A stretch of 64,000 nt of DNA from Streptomyces halobius (GCF_023277745.1 NZ_CP086322.1:992001-1056000); one strand, 5' to 3'. Positions 51,176-63,064 are shown, counted from the first letter of the stretch. Made by a program: numbers and translations. The notes: generated by a model from the letters alone, not told the origin.

Positions 51176-52438
51176 TCACCAGACGCGGGGGGCGTGGGTG
51201 GTCCAGGCCCAGTGGGCGAAGAACCAGGGGCGTCGTGCGACGGCCTGGTTCCACGCCGTCTGGGCTTTCTTCCTGCCCCGCAGCCGTTTGAACTTCTTGC
51301 GCATCCACCGCATCACGTAGGCGTTGATGCGTTCCAGGAGGGGATACAGAGCCGACTGGTAGAAGGCCCCGTAATACGCCATCCACCCCCGAATGATCGG
51401 GTTGATGAACCGTGTCAGGTCCGCTTCAGTCAGGCTGGTGCGGTGATGCAGCCGCCAGGACCGCACCTCGGCACTGATCCTGCGCAGGGCTTCCCCGCTG
51501 ATGGCGGGGAGGAACGCCCGGAACATCTGGCCGTCCCGGCGGACCGCGGAGCGGCTGCGGAAGGTGAACCCCAGGAACGTGAACTCGGTGTGCTCGTACG
51601 AGGCACGCCGGTTGGCATCCTGGCAGTACACGATCCGCGTTTTCTCCGGGTGCAGTTCAAGCCCTACCTCGGCCATCCGCTTCCCGATCGCCGCAAGCAC
51701 GAAGCATGCCTGGCGTTCGCTGACGCAGTGGACCACCGCGTCATCCACGTACCGCTCGAACCCGATGGCGGGGAAGTTCCGCACCATCCAGGCATCGAAG
51801 GCGTAGTGGAGGAAGAGGTTGGCGAGAACCGGCGACACCGAGGAGCCCTGGGGCGTCCCCCGGGTCCGCTCGCGCTGCGTCCCGTCGGGCAGTTGCAGCG
51901 GTGCGGCAAGCCATCGCCGCACATACAGCAGGACCCAGGACTGGGACGGATCAGTGTGGGCGGCGACCGCCTTGAGGATCAGGTCCCACGGAACGCTGTC
52001 GAAGAACGCGCGGATGTCCAGGTCGATGACCCAGTCCGCCTTCCAGCAGCGCTCTCGGCACCGGCCCACAGCATCGATCGCCGACCGCCCGGGACGATAG
52101 CCGTAGGAGTCCGGATGAAAGACCGGCTCGGCCTTCGCCTCCAGCACCCCGGCGACCACCGTCTGGGCGATACGATCCCCGATCGTGGGCACGCCCAGAA
52201 TCCGGACGCCCCCTTTCTTGGGGATCTCCACCGCACGCACCGGGGGCGGAAAATAGGTGCCGGAGGAGAGACGATTCCAGATCCGGTACAGATTGTTCTT
52301 CAGATCCTTCTCGAACCCTTCTATCGACACCGCATCCACTCCCGCCGCGCCTTTGTTCGACCTGACTTTCTCGTACGCCTCCCAGACGGACTGCTTGGAA
52401 ATATTGAACGGCTTGTCTGATGCTTTCAACTCGTTCAC
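51176..52438 (-). CDS. ltrA: Group II intron reverse transcriptase/maturase
   Basis: 420 aa from GTG 52438 (GGGAGGAG upstream). RT blocks are clear: NKGAAGVDAVSIEGFEKDL, YFPPPVRAVEIPKKGG, PVFHPDSYGYRPGRSAIDA, DWVIDLDIRAFFDSVPWDL (first Asp), GTPQGSSVSPVLANLFLHY, ERYVDDAVVHC (YVDD catalytic pair). The maturase X domain follows (LTRFINPIIRGWMAYYGAF). The protein ends soon after it, without an HNH endonuclease, typical of class C-like or En-minus introns. It is intact and probably active. Confidence 0.92.
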   Translation of the reverse strand: MNELKASDKPFNISKQSVWEAYEKVRSNKGAAGVDAVSIEGFEKDLKNNLYRIWNRLSSGTYFPPPVRAVEIPKKGGVRILGVPTIGDRIAQTVVAGVLEAKAEPVFHPDSYGYRPGRSAIDAVGRCRERCWKADWVIDLDIRAFFDSVPWDLILKAVAAHTDPSQSWVLLYVRRWLAAPLQLPDGTQRERTRGTPQGSSVSPVLANLFLHYAFDAWMVRNFPAIGFERYVDDAVVHCVSERQACFVLAAIGKRMAEVGLELHPEKTRIVYCQDANRRASYEHTEFTFLGFTFRSRSAVRRDGQMFRAFLPAISGEALRRISAEVRSWRLHHRTSLTEADLTRFINPIIRGWMAYYGAFYQSALYPLLERINAYVMRWMRKKFKRLRGRKKAQTAWNQAVARRPWFFAHWAWTTHAPRVW

Positions 52439-53035
52439 GCGACTCCTCCCGGGTAACGCCCGGTTGATCGAATAAACACAGTCACAAACGACCCGGCCCC
52501 TTCGCTCCGCCCCCATTACAGGGGTTTCGTCACTACTACGAGCCGGTCCGCCGGCGTGCCTGGCGTCGGTACTCAGTCCCTCACGGCTTCGGACCGCCCG
52601 GGACGCTCCCTCTCTCCCCGCTCACCAGCAGAGACGTATCCAAGCCCGCCTTCTCCTGTTCCATACGAAGGCCGCAGACCGGGCTCGCGTCGCCTGTATG
52701 CCGGACACCGCCTGGCCAGTAAACGGGCACCCGCCAGACTCATCCCGGGACTGCCTTGACACCCCGGTTCTGATGTCAACTCTACTTTTCGACACGTCAG
52801 CAGCGATTCACTTGCGTTCGCCTTCCCGATCCCCACCTGACGCCTCAACGGACGCCTTTTCCTCATCGTTCACCACGGCAGTCTTCAGCTAGCGCAGCAT
52901 GAGGTGGTTTAAATCCTCCCCCCGCAGGGTGAATTTGAAGGGCCAAACCCTCATCCTTCGTACAGCATCGCTACAAGAAGAGTTCCTACATGGTTCTTCC
53001 TTTCGCGTTCAGGACACAACAAGGCCGGGTAGTTA

Positions 53036-54783
53036 GGGACCGTAAAGAATCAAGGTGTGGGTTTTGCTTGTGGCGTGAGAGTGACGCCGTGCGCCGTGGC
53101 GTAGACGAGGAGGCCGGTGAGGGTGCTCAGGTGCGCCGCTGCGGGCCCGAGGGAGTGCCCGTGCTGGACCATCAGCTGTCTGATCTCGCCGGTGGCCTCG
53201 CGGATGGTGTCCTTGCTGACGGTGAACAGGCGGGCGAGCGCGGTGGGCGGCAGGGCGAGGTGTTGCTGCAGCGCGGTAGCCAGGACGCGGTCGGCCAGGT
53301 TCAGTTTGGCTTTGCGGCCGCCTCCCGGGGCCCGGCGACGTGTGCCGCCGTCGCGTCGGGTGGTGTGGTCCGGGGTGTGCAGTGCCTGCCAGGGGGCGGC
53401 CAGGGCCGTGGTCAGCTCGGTCAGTGTGGTGCTGGTCATGCCCGTCAGGGCGGGGTGCGACAGGGCCCCACGGTCGAGGCCGACGGTCGGCCCGCTGAGG
53501 CTCGCCGGCTCGGTGAGGCGGGGGTGCACGGTGTAGTTCCACTCCCCGTGGAAGGCGTGGCCGGTCAGCGGCACCGCGTTCATCTCGGCGTCGCTGACCT
53601 TCACACCGGTGGGGTAGCGGCCGGGGTCCAGTTCGGCGTGGACGGTGAGCCCGGTGCGTGTGGTGGTCGCGGCGATGCTCTGCACGACGACCTCATAGCT
53701 GGTCAGCGGACGGCCGCGCCAGTTCATCGTGATCGCGGAGAACAGCCGGTGCTCCACCTTGTTCCATTTCGACGTGCCCGGAGGCATGTGACAGACAGTG
53801 ACGGCCAGGCCCGTCTCGGCGGCGAAGGCCGCGAGTTCGGTCTTCCAGGCCCGGGTGCGGTAGCCGTTGGAGCCACCGGCGTCGGCGATGATCAGCAGCC
53901 GGGTAGCGCCGGGGTAGTCGAGGCGTCCTCGCCCGTTCCACCAGCGGCGGATCGACTCGACCGCGAAGGCAGCGGTGTCGTGGTCACAGCCGACGCTGAC
54001 CCAGCCGGTGTTCGAAGTGATGTCGTAGATCCCGTACGGGGCGGCCCTGCCGAGCTCCTGATCGGGGAAGTCATGGGTACCGACCCGCACCGGCCGGCCC
54101 GTCGGCCGCCACTCGCGGCCCGCGTTCTTGAACTGGCCGACGACTTCCTTCTTTTTCGTATCCACGCTGACCACCGGCTCGCCGCCCGCCTGATGGTCCC
54201 TGACCTGGTCGTTGATATACCGGAACTGCGCATCCCGATTCGGGTGCTGGGCTCCCTCCAGGGTCTTCGCGTTGGCCTGCAGGCTGAAACCGTTCTCCCG
54301 CAGCAGCCGGCCCACGGTCGGCGCCGACACAGCATGGCCCTGCCGAGTCAGCTCCCCGGCCAGACACCGCAGCGACTTGGTCGTCCACCGCAGCGGCGAC
54401 ATCGGATCGCCCCGCTCATCCGGCTCCACCAGCGCCAGCAGAGCCGGAACGAGCAGACGGTCAAGCTCCTCGGCGCTCTTGCGACCGCCGCCGTCGCGGC
54501 GCACCCGGCCATCGGGCAGTGGGTCCTCACCACCCTCCAGCTCGAAGACTCCTTTCCGCACCGTCGTCTCGCTCACCCCCGCGGCACAAGCGACGGCCCG
54601 GACCCCACCGTGCCCCAGCAGCCGGGCCTCGGTAGCCAGCGCCAGCCGCTGCTGCCGCTCATTCAGATGAGGGAACAACACGCCGAATCTCAGGGAAAGT
54701 TGGTCACGAACCTCGCTCGGTATGCGCATACCACACCAACGACAGGAACACCGGGAAGCAGCATGTTGATTCTTTACGGTCCC
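53036..54783. mobile_element. ISAzo13-family element
   Basis: Terminal inverted repeats GGGACCGTAAAGAATCAA are perfect and flanked on both sides by the triplet TTA (53033-53035 and 54784-54786), a probable target duplication. The single gene is intact. Confidence 0.85.
53050..54729 (-). CDS. ISAzo13-family transposase
   Basis: 559 aa. Key segments: PVVSVDTKKKEVVGQFKN, ATRLLIIADAGGSNGYRTR, VCHMPPGTSKWNKVEHRLFS, which give the D-D-E triad of this family. The N-terminal helix-turn-helix is at ACAAGVSETTVRKGVFELE. The C-terminal extension (GGGRKAKLNLADRVLATAL) carries a second helix-turn-helix-like unit. Length is normal. Confidence 0.92.
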   Translation of the reverse strand: MRIPSEVRDQLSLRFGVLFPHLNERQQRLALATEARLLGHGGVRAVACAAGVSETTVRKGVFELEGGEDPLPDGRVRRDGGGRKSAEELDRLLVPALLALVEPDERGDPMSPLRWTTKSLRCLAGELTRQGHAVSAPTVGRLLRENGFSLQANAKTLEGAQHPNRDAQFRYINDQVRDHQAGGEPVVSVDTKKKEVVGQFKNAGREWRPTGRPVRVGTHDFPDQELGRAAPYGIYDITSNTGWVSVGCDHDTAAFAVESIRRWWNGRGRLDYPGATRLLIIADAGGSNGYRTRAWKTELAAFAAETGLAVTVCHMPPGTSKWNKVEHRLFSAITMNWRGRPLTSYEVVVQSIAATTTRTGLTVHAELDPGRYPTGVKVSDAEMNAVPLTGHAFHGEWNYTVHPRLTEPASLSGPTVGLDRGALSHPALTGMTSTTLTELTTALAAPWQALHTPDHTTRRDGGTRRRAPGGGRKAKLNLADRVLATALQQHLALPPTALARLFTVSKDTIREATGEIRQLMVQHGHSLGPAAAHLSTLTGLLVYATAHGVTLTPQAKPTP

Positions 54784-54787
54784 TTAG

Positions 54788-54904
54788 GGCTTGTCGGTTA
54801 TTAACTCGCCGTCTTGATCTCTGGTGTTGGGGTGATGCCGAGGCGAGCGGCGAGGTCTGCGAGGTCGTCCAGGGTGGCGAGGCAGTGGTCTGTGGGGGCG
54901 ATCG
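54788..54904. other. IS-like remnant, front part
   Basis: On the minus strand this stretch encodes fragments rich in Leu/Ala/Arg (LADLAARLGITP) but no gene. It abuts the IS5 tail fragment in the opposite direction, which suggests rearrangement. Confidence 0.35.
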
Positions 54905-55297
54905 GTGCGCACCGAGGGCATCGCCGAGCAGTTCCGTCGGCACCCCACGGTCAAAGCAGAGGTCGACGACGGCTATCGGGGTCTGGCCATCGAGTTCCCC
55001 GGCCAGGTCTTCGCCCCGCCGAAGAAACCGAAGGGGGCGGATGACGACGCGCCGTTGACCGAACGGTATGGCTGGCGCGAGATGAAGCGCCGCCAGTCCT
55101 CGCGTCGCATCTGTGTCGAACACGCGAACGCCGAGCACCGCCAGTGGCGTCCGCTTCAGCGGTACACCGGACGCCGCGAGACCTACGGCGAAACCCACCG
55201 CGCCGTCGCCGGGCTGGTCTCTGACCGCGCCGCCCGCAGGCCCACCCGGCACAAGCCAAGCACCGAACTCGTGCCCGTCCGCCCGGCGGCCTGCTGA
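54905..55297 (+). pseudogene. IS5-family transposase, C-terminal fragment
   Basis: IAEQFRRHPTVKAEVDDGYR, LAIEFPGQVFAPPKKPKG, RRICVEHANAEHRQWRPLQR (final Glu region) and TYGETHRAVAGLVSDRAARR are the end of a DDE_Tnp_4-type transposase. The front half with the other acidic residues is missing. Confidence 0.8.
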
Positions 55298-55373
55298 ATC
55301 ACGCATCAGCCGAATCGCCAGGCCAACACACCCCAACATCAATCGCGGGGCAGCCCGTTAGCGTTTCTGTAGG

Positions 55374-55559
55374 TCACGCAAGGGGAGTTGGTGACCATGT
55401 TGTGGCGGCGTAGAGGCCGGGGCCGAGCTTGTGGATGAGTCCGCTGGCGGCCCAGCGGTTCAGTTGTCTGTACATGGTTTCCAGGGTGACGTCGCCGAAG
55501 TGAGCCGCGATGTCGCGGGGTTGCCAGAGGCGGGTGGGGTCTTCCTGGAGCAGTGACAA
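55374..55559 (-). CDS. Possible winged-helix fragment
   Basis: 61 aa: SLLQEDPTRLWQPRDIAAHF then TLETMYRQLNRWAASGLIHK and GPGLYAAT, a compact winged-helix domain. No RBS is obvious and the N-terminus could be missing. Plausibly the DNA-binding end of a larger decayed gene. Confidence 0.4.
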   Translation of the reverse strand: MSLLQEDPTRLWQPRDIAAHFGDVTLETMYRQLNRWAASGLIHKLGPGLYAATTWSPTPLA

Positions 55560-56160
55560 TGCCCGGGCACGGGCTCCGCGCGAAGGAGGTCTGAGAGATC
55601 CTGGGCATCGGCACCGAGCCGCGGCACACCGAGAGCATCCGCGCCAAGCTGAAACGACTGGCCGGCCGCGACATCCTCATCGAGCCCGAACCCGGCCTGT
55701 TCGCCTCGCACAGGTGGCCCCGGCCACCCCGGGCACCGCCTCAAGCTGAAACCCGACGAAGCATCACAGAACACCCAGTGAGAGGTACGCGCCAAAGGTG
55801 GCTGAGAAGGCTCGATCATCGCCCGCGCCGCCGGTGTCGATCACACCTTCCTTTACCGTCACCGCGACGTGCTCGATGCCCTTCACGCCGCCGCCCACGA
55901 ATCGGCGGCAAAGCGCTGTGGGCGCCTCCAGCCGGGACGGCGGGTAGATGACCTTGAGGTGGATGTCTCATGTCTCCGTAGGCGGCTTCGAGGGGCCCTA
56001 CGGAGCAATTCCGGGCCGTGCCCGGGTCCCTTTTTTCAGCGGACCGCGACACCGGACGAGAAAATCCCTACACGGCGATCTGAGCCGCTTTAATGCCCCA
56101 CACGTAGGGGGGATCACCTGTACCCCTGACTGGCCACCACGGAGCCATATAGAGGACTTG
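55560..56160 (+). pseudogene. Remnants of an integrase-associated (TnpC-like) gene
   Basis: In changing frames the plus strand reads ILGIGTEPRHTESIRAKLKR, GRDILIEPEPGLFAS and, from about 55815, SIIARAAGVDHTFLYRHRDV. The last is the helix-turn-helix typical of small proteins behind integrases, similar in role to the gene at 1013. No full gene survives. Confidence 0.45.
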
Positions 56161-56170
56161 TGGCCCTGCA

Positions 56171-56197
56171 TTTAGCACTCGCGTCGGGTATGCTAAA
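56171..56197 (+). promoter_or_regulatory. Inverted repeat in the gyrB upstream region
   Basis: TTTAGCA and TGCTAAA are separated by 13 bases, and the right arm overlaps TATGCT, a reasonable -10 element. It could be a repressor site or part of a supercoiling-sensitive promoter about 150 bases before gyrB. Confidence 0.45.
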
Positions 56198-56220
56198 CCT
56201 GATTCTCGGTTCTATGGTGA

Positions 56221-58395
<2,175 letters not shown>

Positions 58396-58486
58396 GCCGG
58401 CGGCAGTTGCACCCTCCCGGTACGGGGCCCGCGTCCGCGGGGCCCGGCCGCGTCACCCACCCATCCTCTGTACTTGGAGCGAATGC

Positions 58487-60601
58487 GTGAGCACTCCGCC
58501 TTCCGCCCGTCCCCGCCCTCCGGCCGGAGACGGCTCCGACTACACCGCGCGGCACCTGCTCGTCCTCGAAGGACTGGAGGCCGCCCGCAAGCGCCCCGGC
58601 ATGTATATCGGCTCCACCGACAGCCGTGGCCTGATGCACTGCCTCTGGGAGATCATCGACAATTCCGTCGACGAGGCCCTGGGCGGGTACTGCGACCACA
58701 TCGAGGTGATCCTCCACGAGGACGCCTCGGTCGAGGTCCGGGACAACGGCCGCGGCATCCCGGTGGACGTCGAGCCCAAGACCGGCCTGTCCGGCGTCGA
58801 GGTCGTCATGACCAAGCTGCACGCCGGAGGCAAGTTCGGCGGTGGGTCGTACGCGGCCTCCGGCGGCCTGCACGGCGTCGGCGCCTCCGTGGTCAACGCC
58901 CTCTCCGCCCGCCTCGACATCGAAGTGGACAGAGCCGGCCACACCTACGCGATCGGCTTCCGCCGCGGGGTGCCCGGCCATTACTCCGGACTCGGTGAGG
59001 ACGCCGACTTCACCCCGGGCGGAGGGCTGCGCAAGCGGAAGGCGAGGAGCCGCAACGCGAAGGGCACGGGCAACCGCACGCGTTACTGGGCGGACCGGCA
59101 GATCTTCCTCAAGGACGCCAAGCTCACGCTGGACACGCTGTACCAGCGAGCCCGCCAGACGGCCTTCCTCGTCCCCGGCCTGACCATCGTGGTCCGCGAC
59201 GAGCGCGCTCTCGAAGGGGCGGGCAAGACCGAGGAGACCTTCCGCTTCGACGGGGGCATCAGCGAGTTCTGCGAGTACCTGGCCCAGGACAAGGCGGCCT
59301 GTGACGTCCTGCGCCTGACGGGCACGGGAACCTTCAAGGAGACCGTCCCGGTCCTCGACGACCGCGGCCACATGACGCCCACCGAGGTCACCCGTGAGCT
59401 CGGCGTGGACATCGCCCTGCGCTGGGGCACGGGCTACGAGACGAACGTGAAGTCGTTCGTGAACATCATCGCCACCCCCAAGGGCGGCACCCACATCTCC
59501 GGCTTCGAGCGCTCGGTCACCAAGACCGTGAACGAGGTCCTGCGCTCCGCGAAGCTCCTGCGCGTGGCCGAGGACGACGTCGTCAAGGACGACGCGATGG
59601 AGGGCATGACCGCCGTCGTCACCGTCCGCCTCGCCGAGCCGCAGTTCGAGGGCCAGACCAAGGAGGTGCTCGGCACCTCCGCGGCCGCCCGGATCGTCGC
59701 CGCCGTGGTCGCCAAGGAGCTCAAGGCCTTCCTGACCTCCACCAAGCGGGACGACAAGCAGCAGGCCCGCGCCGTGATGGAGAAGATCGTCGCGGCCGCC
59801 CGCACCCGGATCGCGGCCCGTCAGCACAAGGAGGCGCAGCGCCGCAAGACGGCGCTGGAGTCCTCCTCGCTGCCCGCGAAGCTGGCCGACTGCCGCAGCG
59901 ACGACGTGGAGCGCAGCGAGCTCTTCATCGTCGAGGGCGACTCGGCGCTCGGTACCGCCAAGCTCGGCCGGAACTCCGAGTTCCAGGCGCTGCTGCCGAT
60001 CCGCGGCAAGATCCTCAACGTCCAGAAGTCGTCGGTCTCGGAGATGCTCAAGAACACCGAGTGCGGCGCGATCATCCAGGTCATAGGAGCCGGCTCGGGC
60101 CGGACCTTCGACCTCGACGCCGCCCGCTACGGCAAGATCGTTCTGCTCGTCGACGCCGACGTGGACGGCGCGCACATCCGCTGCCTGCTGCTCACCCTCT
60201 TCCAGCGGTACATGCGCCCGATGGTCGAGGCCGGCCGGGTCTTCGCGGCCGTGCCGCCGCTGCACCGGATCGAGCTGCTCCAGCCCAAGAAGGGCCAGAA
60301 CAAGTACGTCTACACGTACTCCGACAACGAGCTGCGCCAGACGCTGCTCGAGTACCAGCGCAAGAACATCCGCTACAAGGACTCGATCCAGCGCTACAAG
60401 GGCCTGGGCGAGATGGACGCGGACCAGCTGGCGGAGACCACCATGGACCCCCGCTTCCGCACCCTGCGCCGGATCAACATCGGCGACCTCGACGGCGCCG
60501 AGCAGGTCTTCGACCTCCTCATGGGCAACGAGGTGGCCCCGCGCAAGGAGTTCATCACCAGCTCCGCGGCCACCCTGGACCGCTCCCGCATCGACACCTG
60601 A
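58487..60601 (+). CDS. parE: Topoisomerase IV subunit B (ParE/ParY type)
   Basis: 704 aa, GTG 58487 with GGAG upstream, 91 bases after gyrB. ATPase motifs: [91 protein letters not shown] and VDADVDGAHIRCLLL, with the S-A-L-G form that marks actinobacterial ParE rather than GyrB. Arg is kept at the Arg136-equivalent position. No parC is nearby, so it would pair with the host ParC and act as target replacement. Confidence 0.92.
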   Translation: MSTPPSARPRPPAGDGSDYTARHLLVLEGLEAARKRPGMYIGSTDSRGLMHCLWEIIDNSVDEALGGYCDHIEVILHEDASVEVRDNGRGIPVDVEPKTGLSGVEVVMTKLHAGGKFGGGSYAASGGLHGVGASVVNALSARLDIEVDRAGHTYAIGFRRGVPGHYSGLGEDADFTPGGGLRKRKARSRNAKGTGNRTRYWADRQIFLKDAKLTLDTLYQRARQTAFLVPGLTIVVRDERALEGAGKTEETFRFDGGISEFCEYLAQDKAACDVLRLTGTGTFKETVPVLDDRGHMTPTEVTRELGVDIALRWGTGYETNVKSFVNIIATPKGGTHISGFERSVTKTVNEVLRSAKLLRVAEDDVVKDDAMEGMTAVVTVRLAEPQFEGQTKEVLGTSAAARIVAAVVAKELKAFLTSTKRDDKQQARAVMEKIVAAARTRIAARQHKEAQRRKTALESSSLPAKLADCRSDDVERSELFIVEGDSALGTAKLGRNSEFQALLPIRGKILNVQKSSVSEMLKNTECGAIIQVIGAGSGRTFDLDAARYGKIVLLVDADVDGAHIRCLLLTLFQRYMRPMVEAGRVFAAVPPLHRIELLQPKKGQNKYVYTYSDNELRQTLLEYQRKNIRYKDSIQRYKGLGEMDADQLAETTMDPRFRTLRRINIGDLDGAEQVFDLLMGNEVAPRKEFITSSAATLDRSRIDT

Positions 60602-60613
60602 GCCCCCACTCCG

Positions 60614-60638
60614 GACCGCCAGATTCGGACGGGCGGTC
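60614..60638 (+). terminator. Hairpin after parE
   Basis: GACCGCC and GGCGGTC separated by 11 bases, starting 13 bases after the parE stop. Confidence 0.6.
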
Positions 60639-60830
60639 GGAAGTCGATAGCTGCTTCCCTTCAAGCCGAGCGGAGGCCACGGCTCGACGCCCAGCTACCG
60701 TCAGAAACGAGCCTTTCCCGGAGCAAGATCGAGAATGGCCGGCGGGAGTTGACCCGTCTCATTGGATCAAGCTCTCGATCAGTGCTCTGAGCAGGCATGG
60801 CGCATCGTGCGGTGAGACGGATCGGGGCCG

Positions 60831-60890
60831 GTGTCTCAGTTCATCGTGCCCGTCGGGTTCGGACTTGAGGCTGTGTCTCAGTTCATCGTG
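60831..60890. repeat. Two direct copies of an 18-bp word
   Basis: GTGTCTCAGTTCATCGTG occurs at 60831-60848 and again at 60873-60890. It looks like a transposon end left behind twice. Confidence 0.6.
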
Positions 60891-60942
60891 TTCGCGAAGG
60901 TCATTTCGTGAGCTGTGCTGCTGCGTTTGACATCCGTGATGC

Positions 60943-61080
60943 GGCGACTACGAGGCCCGCACCCTGGCCGGCGTCTACGGCTACAAGGACGGCTGGGGCG
61001 AACTCGGCCCGCACCTCGCCGAGGAGATCACCGCACTGCTCACCACTGAGCAGTCCTCCGACCAGAAGCCGCCCGCCTGA
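60943..61080 (+). pseudogene. 3' tail of an unidentified gene
   Basis: 46 codons reading GDYEARTLAGVYGYKDGWGE, LGPHLAEEITALLTTEQSS and a stop. It is strongly protein-like but has no start, and is cut off on the left next to the 18-bp direct repeats. Family not recognised. Confidence 0.45.
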
Positions 61081-61202
61081 CGCGCCGATCACGGCAGGCA
61101 CCGCGCTCGCTGCTCCCCTGCCCGGAGCGCGCGCGTGGCGCCGGCTGGTGGCACCCTTGTCTTCCCTGCTCCACGAACAGTCCCTGCCTAGGTGATCACA
61201 AC

Positions 61203-61994
61203 ATGAGCGAAAAAGTGAGATTTTCGAGCGTCGTCGGCCCCGAACTGGCCGGAGCGATCGACCTGCCGGACGGCGAGATCCGCGGCTGGGGGATCTTCGT
61301 GCACGGATTCACGCTCGGCAAGGGCTCGCCGGCCGCGTCGCGTGTCAGCAAGCAGTTGGCACGCGAGGGGATCGGAATGCTGCGCTTCGACAACCTCGGA
61401 ATCGGGGACTCCGACGGCGACTGGGGGGACGGTTCCTTCACCGTCAAGGTCCAGGACACGATCCGTGCCGCAGCCATGATGGCGGAACGAGGGACTCCGG
61501 CAGACCTGCTGGTGGGGCACTCATGGGGAGGCGCCGCCGTCCTCGCCGCGGCGGCTGAGGCAACCGGCGTCCGCGCGGTCGCCACGATCGGAGCGCCGGT
61601 CGATCCCAGCCACGTCGAGCGACAGTACGACGCGATCGTGGATCGCGTGCTCAGTGAAGGGTCGCACGAGTGGTTCGTCGGCGGGAGGACCCTGGTCCTC
61701 AAGCGCGCCTTCGTCGAAGACGTCCGCCGTGCTCACCTGCGGGATCGGATCGGCGAGTTGGACCTGCCGCTACTCGTCCTGCATTCGCCGACCGACAACA
61801 CCGTCGACATCGACAACGCCGGAGAGATCTTCCGCGAGGCACGACACCCGCGAAGCTTCGTCTCACTCGAAGGAGCAGACCATCTCCTGACCGTCCGAGG
61901 ACAAGCACAGCGAGCCGCCCACATCATCAGCGCCTGGGCCGACCAGTACATCCACGGGTCACGGCCCGCAGGAGAGACATCTCAGGTGGTTTAG
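61203..61994 (+). CDS. Alpha/beta hydrolase
   Basis: 263 aa. GWGIFVHGFTLGKGS (oxyanion strand), LVGHSWGGAAVL (nucleophile Ser in GHSWG), VLHSPTDNTVD (Asp) and EGADHLLT (His) complete the catalytic triad. It resembles the hydrolase half of bifunctional hydrolase/OsmC proteins, but no OsmC domain follows. Substrate unknown. Confidence 0.88.
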   Translation: MSEKVRFSSVVGPELAGAIDLPDGEIRGWGIFVHGFTLGKGSPAASRVSKQLAREGIGMLRFDNLGIGDSDGDWGDGSFTVKVQDTIRAAAMMAERGTPADLLVGHSWGGAAVLAAAAEATGVRAVATIGAPVDPSHVERQYDAIVDRVLSEGSHEWFVGGRTLVLKRAFVEDVRRAHLRDRIGELDLPLLVLHSPTDNTVDIDNAGEIFREARHPRSFVSLEGADHLLTVRGQAQRAAHIISAWADQYIHGSRPAGETSQVV

Positions 61995-62381
61995 TGCTCG
62001 CTCGGACAGGTACGGGGTCAGGGTCGCGGGTGGGGCGGTCTTCCCAGCGGTGGGTGGTCACGGGGGTTGATACTGGTATGAGTCGTTGATCGAGTAGTCG
62101 GAATTCTGGGGTGTGCGGCCATTGATGGGCGCACGATGTCACGGTGCGTGGCTGCGTCCGTCCCGAGGGGCAAAGGCTTCGAGAGCGTCTGCGTCGGTTG
62201 CTCGCGTGTGGAGGAAGTAGTCGGCCCACTCGGCGATTTCAGGGTAAGAGAAGTCCAACGGGATGATCTTGAAGCCCTGAGCGCCGGGGCCCTCGCCGTA
62301 TTTCAGAGGGATACCCGCGCTGTTCTGCCAGCGGCAGAACACCGGCCGGACCGGGCTCGACGATCACTACAGTCCAGTCTC
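61995..62381. other. Short region with a minus-strand remnant
   Basis: Contains only the possible gene end at 62139-62342. Otherwise nothing is supported. Confidence 0.4.
62139..62342 (-). pseudogene. C-terminal fragment of a hypothetical protein
   Basis: 67 codons with a natural feel (GIPLKYGEGPGAQGFKIIPL, YPEIAEWADYFLHTRATD) but no start signal. Likely the end of a gene whose front is lost. Confidence 0.35.
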
Positions 62382-62903
62382 ATGACGACGATTACGACGC
62401 GTACGGTCGAGTATCCGGCCGACGGTCTGACGATGATCGGGCACCTCGCGCTCCCGGCCGGTGTCGACCGCCGACCCGCGGTGCTGCTCGGACCAGAGGG
62501 CATGGGGCTCAGCGACGTCGAGCGCCGCCGGGCCGATGCTCTCGCCGAGCTGGGATACGTAGCGCTGGCCTTCGACCTTCACGGCGGGCGCTATTTGGGC
62601 GACCCCGAGGAGATGCTGGCCCGTTACATGCCACTGCTCGCTGATCCCGACCGGATGCGGGGCATCGGCCATGCGGCGCTCGACGTGCTGCGCACCGAGC
62701 CCCGGACTGACCCCGACCGGATCGCCACCGTCGGCTACGGCACCGGGGGCGCCGTCGGGCTGGAACTCGGGCGCGGCGGCGTCAACCTGCGCGCGATCGG
62801 GACAGTCAACGCACTGACCACGGGGCGACCGGGCGAGGCGGCGCGCATTCGCTGCCCGGTGTGGGCCGGGGTCGGGTCGGAAGACCCGGCCAAGGCTGCG
62901 TGA
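62382..62903 (+). pseudogene. Dienelactone hydrolase-like protein, C-terminally truncated
   Basis: 173 aa from ATG 62382; family members have about 235. RTVEYPADGLTMIGHLALPA, LGPEGMGLSDVERRRADALA and GYVALAFDLHGGRYLGDPEE fit the family. The nucleophile elbow, usually GYCFGG, reads GYGTGG, so the active Cys is gone, and the stop after DPAKAA removes the catalytic His region. Probably inactive. Confidence 0.6.
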
Positions 62904-63064
62904 CGCTAGGGCCGAGGACGCCCCCGCCAATTCCCCGTCTCGTCGATCGGACTCCCAACGGTACCCGGGCGACAGCCGTCGACCGGATCGGTACGATCCG
63001 GAAGACGATGGTGAGCGCGCACAACCAGGCGAACGCCGCAATCCGCTCCGGGGCACCCGCGCCC

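Larger units (their letters stand above)
51093..52900 (-). mobile_element. Group II intron with its reverse transcriptase
   Basis: On the minus strand the 3' end shows domain V (51128-51163: AGCCGTATGACG, GAGA loop, CGTCACGTACGGATCT) and domain VI (stem CCGAGGGG/CCCCTCGG at 51099-51121), followed by CTAC as a 3' splice end near 51093. The reverse transcriptase gene lies inside domain IV. About 450 bases of structured leader precede it. The exact 5' end (near 52900) was not resolved. Confidence 0.8.
60602..61202. other. Region between parE and the hydrolase gene
   Basis: No intact gene. It contains a hairpin after parE (60614-60638), two direct copies of an 18-bp word (60831 and 60873) and the tail of a lost gene (60943-61080). 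Confidence 0.5.

Noticed and set aside
54905..55361. Intact IS5 transposase
   Set aside because: Only the C-terminal third is present and no inverted repeats flank it.
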